Below are positions 7,529-14,212 of a DNA stretch of 35,751 nt, one piece after another. The notes beneath the pieces were generated by a model, which did not search any database, was not told the origin of the DNA, and saw only the letters and a list, made by a program, of their open reading frames with translations. Origin of the DNA: a virus. The stretch is taken from IMG/VR virus record IMGVR_UViG_3300032828_000005, positions 1-35,751 of that record; one strand, 5' to 3'. Within the stretch, counting starts at the first letter, position 1. Every line of letters begins with the position of its first letter. A program made the translations under genes and the position numbers.

Positions 7529-8168
7529 CGGTGGTCGTGTCCCTTTCTTCGGGGCCGGTCACGTGGTGGCCGTTGACGGATTGCCTGACCAGTTCGGCGA
7601 CACGCGGCCGGGACGGCACGGTGATCTCGGCGAGCTGGCGCTGGGACAGCCGTTCACCGTGGCATCCGCTGGCGTGGTCGTGGACGAGGCGGACGACATC
7701 CTCGGCGGTGGCGGCCGGGCCGTGCGGGCACGCGGCCGTGGTGGTTTCGCGTGGACCCGCGGCCACCGCCAGGTGGGTACGGTGGCCGCGGGAGATCAGG
7801 ATGTGAAGGGCCACGATCAGTGCCAGCGGCGCCATGGCCGCGACCAGGGCACCAGGCCGCCCGTGGGACCATCCGGCTGCCGCGTTCATGACCACTGTGA
7901 CCGCGATCCCGCCCCATAACGCAGCGATGGCCAGGGGTGGTTTGCGGGCGCCTGACTGGGCCGCGTCGAGCAGCACCAGGTAGGACGTGACAATGGTCAG
8001 GTCCGGCACGAACGGGATGAGGATGGCCAGTAGCCGCGTGTTCCCGACATCGTGGACAACCGTGTAGGCGTGGGCGTAGGACACGATCGCGGTGATCGCG
8101 CCGAGCAGGCATAGCGCAACTACCGCGCCGTACCGTGCGAATCCGCTTTGGCCAATGTGGGTTGGCAT
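7515..8168 (-). CDS. DUF2637 four-TM protein with C-terminal HTH-like end
   Basis: 217 residues from ATG 8168. A start further upstream (8204) is possible but would extend into the divergent promoter. Four hydrophobic segments lie near 13-32, 45-68, 78-98 and 107-127. The soluble C-terminus (about 150-210) contains 'LSQRQLAEITVPSRPRVAELV', which reads like a helix-turn-helix. DUF2637 proteins are common on streptomycete plasmids and AICEs beside Tra (FtsK-like) genes, where they are thought to belong to the transfer or spread machinery. It is the first gene of the minus-strand operon and faces a GntR gene, which is the usual order of such transfer regions. Confidence 0.75.
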   Translation of the reverse strand: MPTHIGQSGFARYGAVVALCLLGAITAIVSYAHAYTVVHDVGNTRLLAILIPFVPDLTIVTSYLVLLDAAQSGARKPPLAIAALWGGIAVTVVMNAAAGWSHGRPGALVAAMAPLALIVALHILISRGHRTHLAVAAGPRETTTAACPHGPAATAEDVVRLVHDHASGCHGERLSQRQLAEITVPSRPRVAELVRQSVNGHHVTGPEERDTTTDVRP

Positions 8169-8207
8169 GGGCACGACGCTACCCCACTGTGCTACCTGTG
8201 CCAACCC
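8159..8207. promoter_or_regulatory. Divergent control region with 9-bp inverted repeat
   Basis: GGGTTGGCA (8159-8167) and TGCCAACCC (8199-8207) are perfectly inverse, spanning the DUF2637 start codon and the space towards the GntR gene. Between them GCTAC occurs twice. Position and symmetry fit an autoregulated operator for the GntR protein that would control both directions. AGGAAGG-like sequence (GGAAGG, 8218-8223) then serves the GntR gene. Confidence 0.5.
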
Positions 8208-8229
8208 CTGCTATTCCGGAAGGTTTACC

Positions 8230-8532
8230 ATGCTTGCCATGTCACCCCCTGTAGCCTGGCCGCCCGTGCAGATCAACATCCGGGCCGCTGAGCCCGCGTA
8301 CCAGCAGCTGGCCGGGTGGCTACGGCGTGGCGTGCAAGCGGGGCTGTGGGGCCCGGACGAACCGGTCCCGTCGCTGACGTGGCTGACCGCAGAGTCCGGG
8401 CTGGCCACCGGGACGGTGCGCAGGGCCATCAAGTTCCTCGTCGACGAAGGCGTCCTGTACACCGTGGCTGGACGTGGCACCTACGTCAGACGACGCACAG
8501 GAAGGCCCGAAGGTTCACACGGGAAAACGTGA
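8230..8532 (+). CDS. GntR-family regulator, KorSA-like (DNA-binding domain only)
   Basis: 100 residues from ATG 8230, preceded by GGAAGG. Residues 15-90 form a GntR winged helix: 'AYQQLAGWLRRGVQAGLWGP', 'VPSLTWLTAESGLATGTVRRAI' and the wing 'LYTVAGRGTYV'. No effector domain follows, as in the short GntR proteins that repress transfer genes of streptomycete plasmids (KorSA and TraR types). It is divergent from the DUF2637-to-FtsK operon, so it most likely represses that operon and itself. The frame is open upstream of the chosen start, but the ribosome site favours 8230 (or the next ATG at 8239). Confidence 0.8.
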   Translation: MLAMSPPVAWPPVQINIRAAEPAYQQLAGWLRRGVQAGLWGPDEPVPSLTWLTAESGLATGTVRRAIKFLVDEGVLYTVAGRGTYVRRRTGRPEGSHGKT

Positions 8533-8674
8533 CATTCCCTACGTTTCGGCAAGTTGCCGCATCAAACTTCCGTTCGGTAACGTCTCCGTTTTGCACAGGT
8601 GAACGCAGGGGGGTCACGAGGTTACGTGTTCACCACGGCCACAGTTCCGCTCCAAACCCAATGGGGGGTTCCGC

Positions 8675-8992
8675 TTGTCCCGCGCCTGCCGCCGTGTCCT
8701 CGTTGCCGTAGCCACCGTCCTGTGGGCGGCTGCCCTGTCAACATCGGACGGGATCCCCGGCCCGGATCTTCCAGACGAACTGTGGCATCTGATCCTCGGC
8801 CTGGCGCTCGTGGTGACCTATCTGTACATACAGGAACGGCTCTCGGCCCAACGGATCGGGCGGCTGCACCTCGAAATGCTCCGCATGGCTGCCGCCGCAG
8901 CAACGGCCAAGCCGGATGACAGCGAACCACCGCCCGCTAGAGAGCCCCAGCCGCGTCCTGTGACTTACCTGTCTGATCGCCGCGCATCCTGA
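8675..8992 (+). CDS. Small membrane protein
   Basis: 105 residues from a TTG preceded by GGGGGG (8663-8668), with no better start nearby. Two hydrophobic stretches lie near residues 7-21 (RVLVAVATVLWAAAL) and 35-52 (LWHLILGLALVVTYLYIQ), followed by a helical part (SAQRIGRLHLEMLRMAAAAA) and a Pro-rich end. It is not recognised. Its 3' end overlaps the opposing XRE gene by 56 bp. The 140 bases between it and the GntR gene hold no gene; I see no clear promoter there. Confidence 0.5.
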   Translation: MSRACRRVLVAVATVLWAAALSTSDGIPGPDLPDELWHLILGLALVVTYLYIQERLSAQRIGRLHLEMLRMAAAAATAKPDDSEPPPAREPQPRPVTYLSDRRAS

Positions 8993-9332
8993 CACCCTCA
9001 CGCCGCAGCTTGGCCACCGCCCGGCGGTGCGCCTCGAGTAGCACGTCCTGGTCGCGCCAGGACAGCCCCGACGCCATGATCGACGTCTCGTAGTGCCGGT
9101 ATGCCTCCTCGTAGGGATCCGGCTCCGGTGGCTGCCGCACAGGATTCTCCAGGTCGACACCGAGGATCTCCTCGAGCGCGCCGATGCTGTTGCGAGGCCA
9201 CACCCGGTCGTGTTCCCAGTTCTCAATTGACCTGATGCTGACGCCGAGCTTGCGGGCCAGGTCTTCCTGCCGCATGCGGAGACGTTCACGGGCGCGGCGG
9301 ATGGTGCGGCCTATCGGCGTGTGTGTGGGCAC
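8937..9332 (-). CDS. XRE-family repressor-like protein
   Basis: 131 residues from ATG 9332. Residues 8-62 form a helix-turn-helix: 'IGRTIRRARERLRMRQEDLARKLGVSIRSIENWEHDRVWP', in which 'VSIRSIENWE' is the recognition helix. The remainder is helical (DPYEEAYRHYETSIMASGLSWRDQDVLLEAHRRAVAKL) and may mediate dimerisation. It is divergent from a second XRE gene at 9450, with repeated sites between, the arrangement of a phage immunity switch. It may be the lysogeny repressor, though nothing shows which of the two plays that part. Confidence 0.75.
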   Translation of the reverse strand: MPTHTPIGRTIRRARERLRMRQEDLARKLGVSIRSIENWEHDRVWPRNSIGALEEILGVDLENPVRQPPEPDPYEEAYRHYETSIMASGLSWRDQDVLLEAHRRAVAKLRREGVRMRGDQTGKSQDAAGAL

Positions 9333-9394
9333 CCATCAAGGGTGGGGTGGAAGAGATCTGCAAGTCAACACGGGCCGGGATGAAACCTGAGGAA

Positions 9395-9441
9395 GTTACT
9401 TTGCCGGTGAGGTTGCTTTACCTGTCCCGGGTTGCTTAAAG
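9395..9441. promoter_or_regulatory. Three direct GTTRCTTWRMS repeats between divergent regulators
   Basis: GTTACTTTGCC (9395-9405), GTTGCTTTACC (9412-9422) and GTTGCTTAAAG (9431-9441) lie 17 and 19 bp apart, just before the plus-strand XRE start. The spacing is close to two helical turns, so a protein could bind all copies on one face. The third copy is only 8 bases from the ATG, so occupation would block expression. Confidence 0.5.
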
Positions 9442-9449
9442 TTGCGGGC

Positions 9450-9728
9450 ATGCCCCCAAGGACATGGCGTAAACAGAAGACCAGGATCACAGACGGCCGC
9501 AGGATCCTTGAGCTGCGTGAACGGCTCGGCCTCCCGCAGCACGAACTAGCAGCCCGCGCCGGGGTCAGCGCCTCCTACCTGTCCCGCATCGAAACCGGAT
9601 CGGTAACCCCGGGCATGGCCAGCAGGCACGTCCGCAGCCTCGCGCTCGAGCTCGGCGTCGGCCTCGACGACATCACCATCCCGGCCATCCCAGCGGGCAC
9701 GGCCGCCACTACCGCAGTCGCATCATGA
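9450..9728 (+). CDS. XRE-family regulator, Cro-like position
   Basis: 92 residues from ATG 9450; a TTG at 9432 is also in frame. The helix-turn-helix covers about 17-75: 'RILELRERLGLPQHELAARAGVSASYLSRIETGSVTPG', with 'VSASYLSRIE' as recognition helix, then 'SLALELGVGLDDITIP'. It has a basic N-terminus (RTWRKQKTRI). No obvious ribosome site precedes the ATG, so leaderless translation is possible. It opens the rightward early operon and overlaps the next small gene by ATGA. Confidence 0.75.
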   Translation: MPPRTWRKQKTRITDGRRILELRERLGLPQHELAARAGVSASYLSRIETGSVTPGMASRHVRSLALELGVGLDDITIPAIPAGTAATTAVAS

Positions 9729-9871
9729 CCAGGGCCACCAAGCGCGCCGCTTTCTACGCCCGGCTTTCCGCCGCTGGCGTCCTCGCCCGCGCCAGGAAAG
9801 CGGACGGGGCGCGGTCTCCCACCCACATAGAAGACCGCGCCCCCAAAACCCCCCACAACCCCACAAACTAG
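9725..9871 (+). CDS. 48-residue basic protein
   Basis: Starts at an ATG overlapping the XRE stop (ATGA). The N-terminal half is basic and Ala-rich (MTRATKRAAFYARLSAAG); the end is Pro/His/Asn-rich. A 12-bp perfect inverted repeat lies inside the gene. The gene may be real, or the ATGA may be chance and the stretch mainly an attenuator. It has no known relatives that I recognise. Confidence 0.4.
   Translation: MTRATKRAAFYARLSAAGVLARARKADGARSPTHIEDRAPKTPHNPTN
9806..9843 (+). terminator. Strong hairpin, possible attenuator before the recombination operon
   Basis: GGGGCGCGGTCT (9806-9817) and AGACCGCGCCCC (9832-9843) form a perfect 12-bp stem with a 14-base loop. There is no U run, so intrinsic termination is uncertain. 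Its place between the XRE gene and the next gene suits attenuation or mRNA processing. Confidence 0.45.
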
Positions 9872-9903
9872 CCCACGATCGCTCAGACTACAGGAGCCCC
9901 ACC

Positions 9904-10176
9904 GTGACCCATGCAGCCCTCGCCCCGCAGCAGACACTCACCGAGAAGATAAGGCAGATCCCCTGCCCGCTGTGCAACGTCCACCTCGGGCCGTGCCAAT
10001 GCCAGGCGGACGCCCGGCCGGGAACCGAAGCGAAAGCCGAAGGTGACCACCTCGCCCGCTATCAGGACGCTCTCCGCAACGGAATGATCACCCGGGGGGA
10101 TATGAGCCTGGCGTATGCCAGGGTCGGGAACGTCGTCACCCGGTACCGGCTGGTTCCCGCGCAGGTGACCTCGTGA
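9904..10176 (+). CDS. Zinc-knuckle hypothetical protein
   Basis: 90 residues from GTG 9904, with AGGAG (9891-9895) before it. 'CPLCNVHLGPCQC' (residues 21-33) looks like a small zinc site. The second half (HLARYQDALRNGMITRGDMSLAYARVGNVVTRYRLVPA) is a helical domain with no recognised family. It is the first of a run of coupled early genes; its stop overlaps the next GTG. Confidence 0.6.
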   Translation: MTHAALAPQQTLTEKIRQIPCPLCNVHLGPCQCQADARPGTEAKAEGDHLARYQDALRNGMITRGDMSLAYARVGNVVTRYRLVPAQVTS

Positions 10177-10511
10177 TCGGCGCCGAGTGGGTGCTGCTCA
10201 TCTCAGCCATCATCGTGGTGTCGTTCATCGTCACCGGCCTGCTGTGGGAGGCGCGGCGCAGCGCGAAGGCGTACCGGGCCCGCGAGTACCGGCCGCGGCA
10301 CGGCCGCACCACGCCGCCAGTACAGCCCGCGCAGCCTGGCCCGCAGCTGCAGCTGGCGCGCACCGAGACAGCCGCGGAAGACCCGGCGGACCGGGACGAC
10401 CGCACGCTCGGGTTCGAGCCAGTGGAGTTCGTTCAGATCGGCAGCCCAGCGCCCGGTGAAACCGCGGCGTGGCTGATCCGCAAGGGCTGGGGGTCACCTG
10501 ATGCTGCGTGA
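10173..10511 (+). CDS. Single-TM hypothetical protein
   Basis: 112 residues from GTG 10173 (GTGA overlap). A hydrophobic segment at 6-24 (WVLLISAIIVVSFIVTGLL) is followed by a basic stretch (EARRSAKAYRAREYRPRHGR), placing the rest in the cytoplasm. The tail is Pro/Gln-rich and acidic, ending in 'ETAAWLIRKGWGSP'. The gene overlaps the next one by 11 bp. Role unknown. Confidence 0.55.
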   Translation: MIGAEWVLLISAIIVVSFIVTGLLWEARRSAKAYRAREYRPRHGRTTPPVQPAQPGPQLQLARTETAAEDPADRDDRTLGFEPVEFVQIGSPAPGETAAWLIRKGWGSPDAA

Positions 10512-10785
10512 CCTGCTCATCGCCACGGGCGCCGTAACCGTCTTCCTCATGATCCTCACGGCTGGGACGATCCTGGTGTTCCTCGTCTGGGGACTTCTGC
10601 GGAACAAACGCTGGATTGCTGTCCTGCGCCGGTACCGGCACGCCGATGACTGGATGGCGATCGCTGATTCGATCCGCAGGCACCCTGCGCGTGGCCCGGA
10701 TCCGCTGGCGTGGGCGGAACGCCAGATGGATCCCGAGCACCGCATCCTCGCCGACCTGCTGCTGCCGAAGGACAACCACCGATGA
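10501..10785 (+). CDS. Small membrane-anchored protein
   Basis: 94 residues from ATG 10501. A long hydrophobic segment covers 5-34 (LLIATGAVTVFLMILTAGTILVFLVWGLL). The cytoplasmic part has 'ADDWMAIADSIRRHPARGPDPLAWAERQMDPEHRILADLL', which reads as two helices. It has the same topology as the gene before it, so the pair may form one complex. The family is not recognised. Confidence 0.55.
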   Translation: MLRDLLIATGAVTVFLMILTAGTILVFLVWGLLRNKRWIAVLRRYRHADDWMAIADSIRRHPARGPDPLAWAERQMDPEHRILADLLLPKDNHR

Positions 10786-11078
10786 CCAGCGTGACCGCGG
10801 GGCACGCGGGCGGGACGTGGGGGCTGTGCCCGGAATGCCGCCGCCCGCGCCGCCTCACAGACCGGAACGTGATGCGCCTGCACAGCAAGTGGGACGGCGC
10901 GGCGCGGGGGATGGTCCGCTGTGAGGGGTCCGGGCAGCGGCCGACACCTGCCGCGGCGACCTGCGTTGTCTGCGGTGACCCGATCCCCTACAGCGGCAAC
11001 GAGCAGCAGGGCCGCGAATACTGCTCCGCCTCGTGCCGCGGCCGTGGCCGCCGTGACGCACTGAAGGCCATGGGCTGA
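10782..11078 (+). CDS. Zinc-finger hypothetical protein
   Basis: 98 residues from an ATG overlapping the previous stop (ATGA). Two metal-type clusters are visible: 'LCPECRRPRRL' near residue 15 with a partner Cys in 'VRCEGSG', and 'CVVCGDPIPYSG...YCSASCRGRGRR' near 60-90. Treble-clef-like proteins of this kind are common in phage recombination operons. It is followed at once by the YqaJ exonuclease gene (TGATG). Confidence 0.6.
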   Translation: MTSVTAGHAGGTWGLCPECRRPRRLTDRNVMRLHSKWDGAARGMVRCEGSGQRPTPAAATCVVCGDPIPYSGNEQQGREYCSASCRGRGRRDALKAMG

Positions 11079-11998
11079 TGGGCGCCTCCCTCGTTGTGCC
11101 CGGAACCGCGCCGGAGGCGGACTGGCACGCAGCCCGCGCCTCCGGTGTGACCGCCAGCGAGATAGCGGCCGTCCTCGGCCTGTCGTCGTTCGAGTCACCG
11201 TTTTCGCTGTACCACCGCAAACGCGGCGACCTCGGCCCGCAGCCGGACAACGACGCAATGTCCCTCGGCCGCTACCTCGAGGCGTTCGTCGTGTCCCGGT
11301 TCATCGAGCAGCGGCCAGACCTCGACGTGACCGGCGACGGCCGCACCCTGTACGCCTCCCCGGACCGGCGGTGGCAGCTGGCCACACCGGACCGCCTCGT
11401 CTGCGAGGCAGGCGGCGGCCTGACCGCTGTGCTCGAGTGCAAGACCACGGCCAGCTACGACGGGTGGGGCTACGGCGGCGACGAGATCCCGGTGGCCTAC
11501 CGCTGCCAGGTGCTGTGGCAGATGGACGTCATGGCCGTCACCACCGGCTACGTGGCCTGCCTGTTCCTCCACACCCGCAAGCTGCGGATCTACCAGCTCA
11601 CCCTGGGCGGGCAGGAACTGGAAGACCTCGAGGTGATGCGCCTCGAGGCCGGGGAGTTCCTCCGCAGGGTCGCGAGCGGCGACCCGCCGCCCGTCGACTG
11701 GGCACCCCCGACGACCGCCGCGCTGAAACGGCTCCACAACACCACAGACGGCCCGGACGTGATCGTGCCGTGGAAACTGGGCCGCGACTACCAGGCCGCC
11801 TGCGCCGCCGTGAAACGCGCCGGGCAGCGTAAGAAGCTGGCGGAGAACCGGATCAGGGAACGCCTCGGCGACGGCTGCACCGTCTGGTGCGGCACCGAGA
11901 TCATCGCTTCCCGCCGCATCTACCAACGCGGCGCATACACCGTCAAAGCCGCCACCATCGACGCCCTCTACCCCGCCAGGAAACCGGAGACACCGTGA
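11078..11998 (+). CDS. YqaJ-type viral recombinase exonuclease
   Basis: 306 residues. Residues 15-50 carry the family N-terminus ('DWHAARASGVTASEIAAVLGLS', then 'SPFSLYHRKRGDL'). The nuclease core is at 95-160: 'SLGRYLEAFVVSRF' earlier, then 'LATPDRLV' (D) and 'AVLECKTT' (ExK), the PD-(D/E)xK residues of lambda-exonuclease-like enzymes, followed by 'YRCQVLWQMDVM'. It degrades one strand of linear dsDNA to make 3' single strands for the RecT protein encoded next, with which it overlaps by 4 bp. Length and order are typical of a Red-like pair. Confidence 0.88.
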   Translation: MGASLVVPGTAPEADWHAARASGVTASEIAAVLGLSSFESPFSLYHRKRGDLGPQPDNDAMSLGRYLEAFVVSRFIEQRPDLDVTGDGRTLYASPDRRWQLATPDRLVCEAGGGLTAVLECKTTASYDGWGYGGDEIPVAYRCQVLWQMDVMAVTTGYVACLFLHTRKLRIYQLTLGGQELEDLEVMRLEAGEFLRRVASGDPPPVDWAPPTTAALKRLHNTTDGPDVIVPWKLGRDYQAACAAVKRAGQRKKLAENRIRERLGDGCTVWCGTEIIASRRIYQRGAYTVKAATIDALYPARKPETP

Positions 11999-13137
11999 CA
12001 CAGACCGTCACAGGCGCCCTCGCGCGCCGCGACGAAAGCCCCGTCAAAGTCATGTGGGCCAGGCGCGGCCACCTACGCGCGGTGCTGCCCGCATCTGTCG
12101 ACGTCGAGGCATTCCTCGGCACCGCAGCCGGGGCGCTGTACGCCAGCCCGGACCTGATGGCCGCCGCCGCGGCCAACCCCGACTCGCTGATGACCGCCCT
12201 CATGCGCTGCGCCTCACTCGGTCACCTGCCCGGCACCGACGAGTTCTACCTCACCCCACGCAAGATCAAAGGTAAAGCAACCGTTCAGGGCCTCGAGGGC
12301 TACCGGGGGATCATCGAACGGATGTACCGGTCCGGTGCCGTCGCTAAAGTCGTCGTCCGCGAGGTCTGCGCCGGGGACGAGTTCTCCTACATCGAAGGTG
12401 TCGACACCCGCCCGCGGCACGGCGTCAACTGGTTCGGCAGCTCACGCGGGCAGATGATCGGCGTCTACGCCTACGCCGAGCTGGTGACCGGCGCCGTGTC
12501 CCGCGTCGTGATCCTCAACCGGGCCGATGTGATGGCCGCCCGTGACTCCTCCGACGCGAAAGACTCATCGTTTTCGCCGTGGAACCGGCTCGACGGCGGG
12601 AAAGAACACCCCGAGCTCGCGGGCCGGTCGATGTGGTGGAAGACCGCGGCGCGCCGCCTCGAACCGTGGGTGCCGACATCCGCTGAGTACCGGCGTGAGC
12701 AACTCCGCGCCGCCGCGCAGGCCACCGCCGCGCAGGCCCCTGAGCAGTGGCCGGTAGCCGAATACGCCGACGCTGAGATCGTCCCCGATGCGCCCGCCGC
12801 CGCCGCCATCCCGGCCAGCGGCGGGCCGGTCACCGCAGAACCACCCGAGGCCGGTGATGTTCACGGTGACCAGGGCCCGGCCGCTGACGCGCAGACGGCG
12901 GCCGGGCCCCCCGGCCACGGCCCGGCCGCCGTCATCCGGCAGCATTTCCTCCGCCTCGGATACGACGACAACGACCCCGCGCAGAAAGCCGAGCGTCTCA
13001 AGTTCACCGCGCGCCTCGCCGGGTCCGGCCCGATCAGAACCACCAGTGACCTCAACGCCGAGCAGGCCCGCAAGGCCGCCGCCGCGCTCGAGCAGTGCAA
13101 AGACTTCGCAGCCCTCCTCGAGCTGGTGAAGTCATGA
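11995..13137 (+). CDS. recT: RecT-family single-strand annealing protein
   Basis: 380 residues from GTG 11995, overlapping the exonuclease stop. The frame runs open upstream, but only as a shadow of that gene. Conserved RecT words are present: 'DSLMTALMRCASLGHLPGTDEFYLTPR', 'QGLEGYRGIIERMYRSGAV', 'VREVCAGDEFSY' and 'SMWWKTAARRLEPWVP'. Residues 250-310 are Ala/Pro-rich and disordered. The last 70 residues ('VIRQHFLRLGYDDNDPAQKAERL', 'SDLNAEQARKAAAALEQ') form a helical tail like those added to some actinobacterial RecT proteins. It would anneal homologous single strands during phage recombination and replication. Confidence 0.88.
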   Translation: MTQTVTGALARRDESPVKVMWARRGHLRAVLPASVDVEAFLGTAAGALYASPDLMAAAAANPDSLMTALMRCASLGHLPGTDEFYLTPRKIKGKATVQGLEGYRGIIERMYRSGAVAKVVVREVCAGDEFSYIEGVDTRPRHGVNWFGSSRGQMIGVYAYAELVTGAVSRVVILNRADVMAARDSSDAKDSSFSPWNRLDGGKEHPELAGRSMWWKTAARRLEPWVPTSAEYRREQLRAAAQATAAQAPEQWPVAEYADAEIVPDAPAAAAIPASGGPVTAEPPEAGDVHGDQGPAADAQTAAGPPGHGPAAVIRQHFLRLGYDDNDPAQKAERLKFTARLAGSGPIRTTSDLNAEQARKAAAALEQCKDFAALLELVKS

Positions 13138-13256
13138 CCGCCGACTTCGGCGTGTGTACCTATTGCAAGGTCCACGACCTCGCCGACGAACCCGCCACCG
13201 ACACAGACGGCCTGTGCGACCTGTGCCGCATCACCACAGCCGGGTGCGCCCAGTGA
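13134..13256 (+). CDS. 40-residue zinc-ribbon peptide
   Basis: Starts at an ATG overlapping the recT stop (ATGA) and ends on the next GTG (GTGA). It carries two CxxC pairs (CTYC near residue 8 and CDLC near 28), 17 residues apart, which is a complete small zinc ribbon. Role unknown; the tight coupling argues for a partner in the recombination complex. Confidence 0.6.
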   Translation: MTADFGVCTYCKVHDLADEPATDTDGLCDLCRITTAGCAQ

Positions 13257-13486
13257 ATACGCCCTCGTTCTGCCGCCACTGCGACCGCCTCGTCCACGTC
13301 GCCGAAACCCGCGCAGGGAAACGCCAGCTCATCGACGTCGACCCGGACCCTCGGGGGAACGTCGCCGCCTACCGCACCGCCCGCGGCGAATGGCGGGCCC
13401 GCACCGTCCAGCCCGCCGCCCAGCTGTACTCACCCGAACGCAGGTACATGCCCCACGCCGCCACATGCCCGGGAAGCCTGGCATGA
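13253..13486 (+). CDS. 77-residue zinc-binding hypothetical protein
   Basis: Begins at GTG 13253. 'FCRHCDRLVHVAE' supplies a CxxC. A late His and Cys in 'YMPHAATCPGS' could complete the site. Between them lie 'QLIDVDPDPRGNVAAY' and 'GEWRARTV', a short beta-sheet pattern seen in small phage and actinobacterial proteins of unknown function. It overlaps the nuclease gene by ATGA. Confidence 0.6.
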   Translation: MNTPSFCRHCDRLVHVAETRAGKRQLIDVDPDPRGNVAAYRTARGEWRARTVQPAAQLYSPERRYMPHAATCPGSLA

Positions 13487-13830
13487 CCGCCCCGCTGGCG
13501 CCCGCGTACAACGCCGCCTGGCACGGCCGCATGTCGGAGAAGCAGCTGCAGGCCGCCGTCGAGCAGATGTGCCGCCTGCTGCAGCTACGCCACTACCACT
13601 CGTGGACGTCCATCCACAGCGGCCGGGGCTTCCCCGACCTCGTCATCGCCGGGCCCTCCGGGGTGCTGTGGCGCGAACTGAAGCGGCAGAAAGAACACCC
13701 GACACCCCCGCAGCAGGCGTGGCTCGACACCCTCCACGCCGCCGGTCAGGACGCCGGGATATGGCGGCCCTCCGATCTCACAGACGGCCGCGTCCTCAAC
13801 GAACTACGCGCACTGAAAGGCCTGTCATGA
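13483..13830 (+). CDS. VRR-NUC domain nuclease
   Basis: 115 residues from ATG 13483. The signature is clear: 'SEKQLQAAVEQMCRLLQL' (E in helix 1), 'SGRGFPDLVIAGPSGVLWRELKRQK' (PD near 51-52, ExK near 65-67) and 'PPQQAWLDTLHAAG' (Q). Stand-alone VRR-NUC proteins are PD-(D/E)xK nucleases that cut branched DNA and are frequent in phage recombination operons. With YqaJ and RecT it would provide junction cutting. Confidence 0.85.
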   Translation: MTAPLAPAYNAAWHGRMSEKQLQAAVEQMCRLLQLRHYHSWTSIHSGRGFPDLVIAGPSGVLWRELKRQKEHPTPPQQAWLDTLHAAGQDAGIWRPSDLTDGRVLNELRALKGLS

Positions 13831-13931
13831 CTTGCAAGGAATGCCCCACCTGCCGTTGCAGCTGCCTGCAGGAATGTGACTGTGCCCGCACCTGCCCACG
13901 GCAGCAGGAGGCCTACGGCAAGGCCGCATAG
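13827..13931 (+). CDS. 34-residue peptide with eight cysteines
   Basis: Starts at an ATG overlapping the nuclease stop (ATGA). Cysteines occupy residues 3, 6, 9, 11, 13, 17, 19 and 23, which is a third of the first 24 residues, in CxxC, CxC and CxCxC patterns like a metallothionein. The tail (PRQQEAYGKAA) is free of Cys. It is the last gene of the recombination operon and is followed by hairpins. Its small size means it would be missed by most gene callers. Confidence 0.55.
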   Translation: MTCKECPTCRCSCLQECDCARTCPRQQEAYGKAA

Positions 13932-13935
13932 AACG

Positions 13936-14006
13936 CCTGCCGGGCGTGGCCGCCCCCGCCGTGGAAAGCGGGGAAGCAATCCCAGGCGCGGGACACGCCC
14001 GGCAGG
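13936..14006. repeat. 13-bp perfect inverted repeat
   Basis: CCTGCCGGGCGTG (13936-13948) and CACGCCCGGCAGG (13994-14006) are fully complementary around a 45-base loop. It starts five bases after the stop of the Cys-rich peptide gene. Confidence 0.6.
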
Positions 14007-14013
14007 AACCCTG

Positions 14014-14051
14014 TCCTTCCCGGCCTGCCGGTCCCCACGGGCCGGGAAGGA
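14014..14051 (+). terminator. 12-bp hairpin after the recombination operon
   Basis: TCCTTCCCGGCC (14014-14025) and GGCCGGGAAGGA (14040-14051) form a perfect stem with a 14-base loop. It lacks a U run, so it is a probable but unproven terminator of the rightward operon. Confidence 0.5.
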
Positions 14052-14163
14052 CCCCCCAGCTAACCCCGTCATACCAATCCGCCGCCGCAGGAAGAGGCGG
14101 TCCAAATGACACATCTGGCGCTAAGGCGCGATGCCGCGGCCTCGAAGACCGCCGCCAGGACTA

Positions 14164-14212
14164 CTCCTGCCGGGCCGGACCCGGTCGGACGCCCAGTCCG
14201 GCCCGGCAGGAG
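14164..14212 (-). terminator. 17-bp hairpin beyond the GIY-YIG gene
   Basis: CTCCTGCCGGGCCGGAC (14164-14180) and GTCCGGCCCGGCAGGAG (14196-14212) are perfectly complementary with a 15-base loop. It is the strongest stem in the window. It lies 50 bases past the stop of the minus-strand GIY-YIG gene, so it probably ends that transcript and may also work for the opposing one. Confidence 0.55.
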
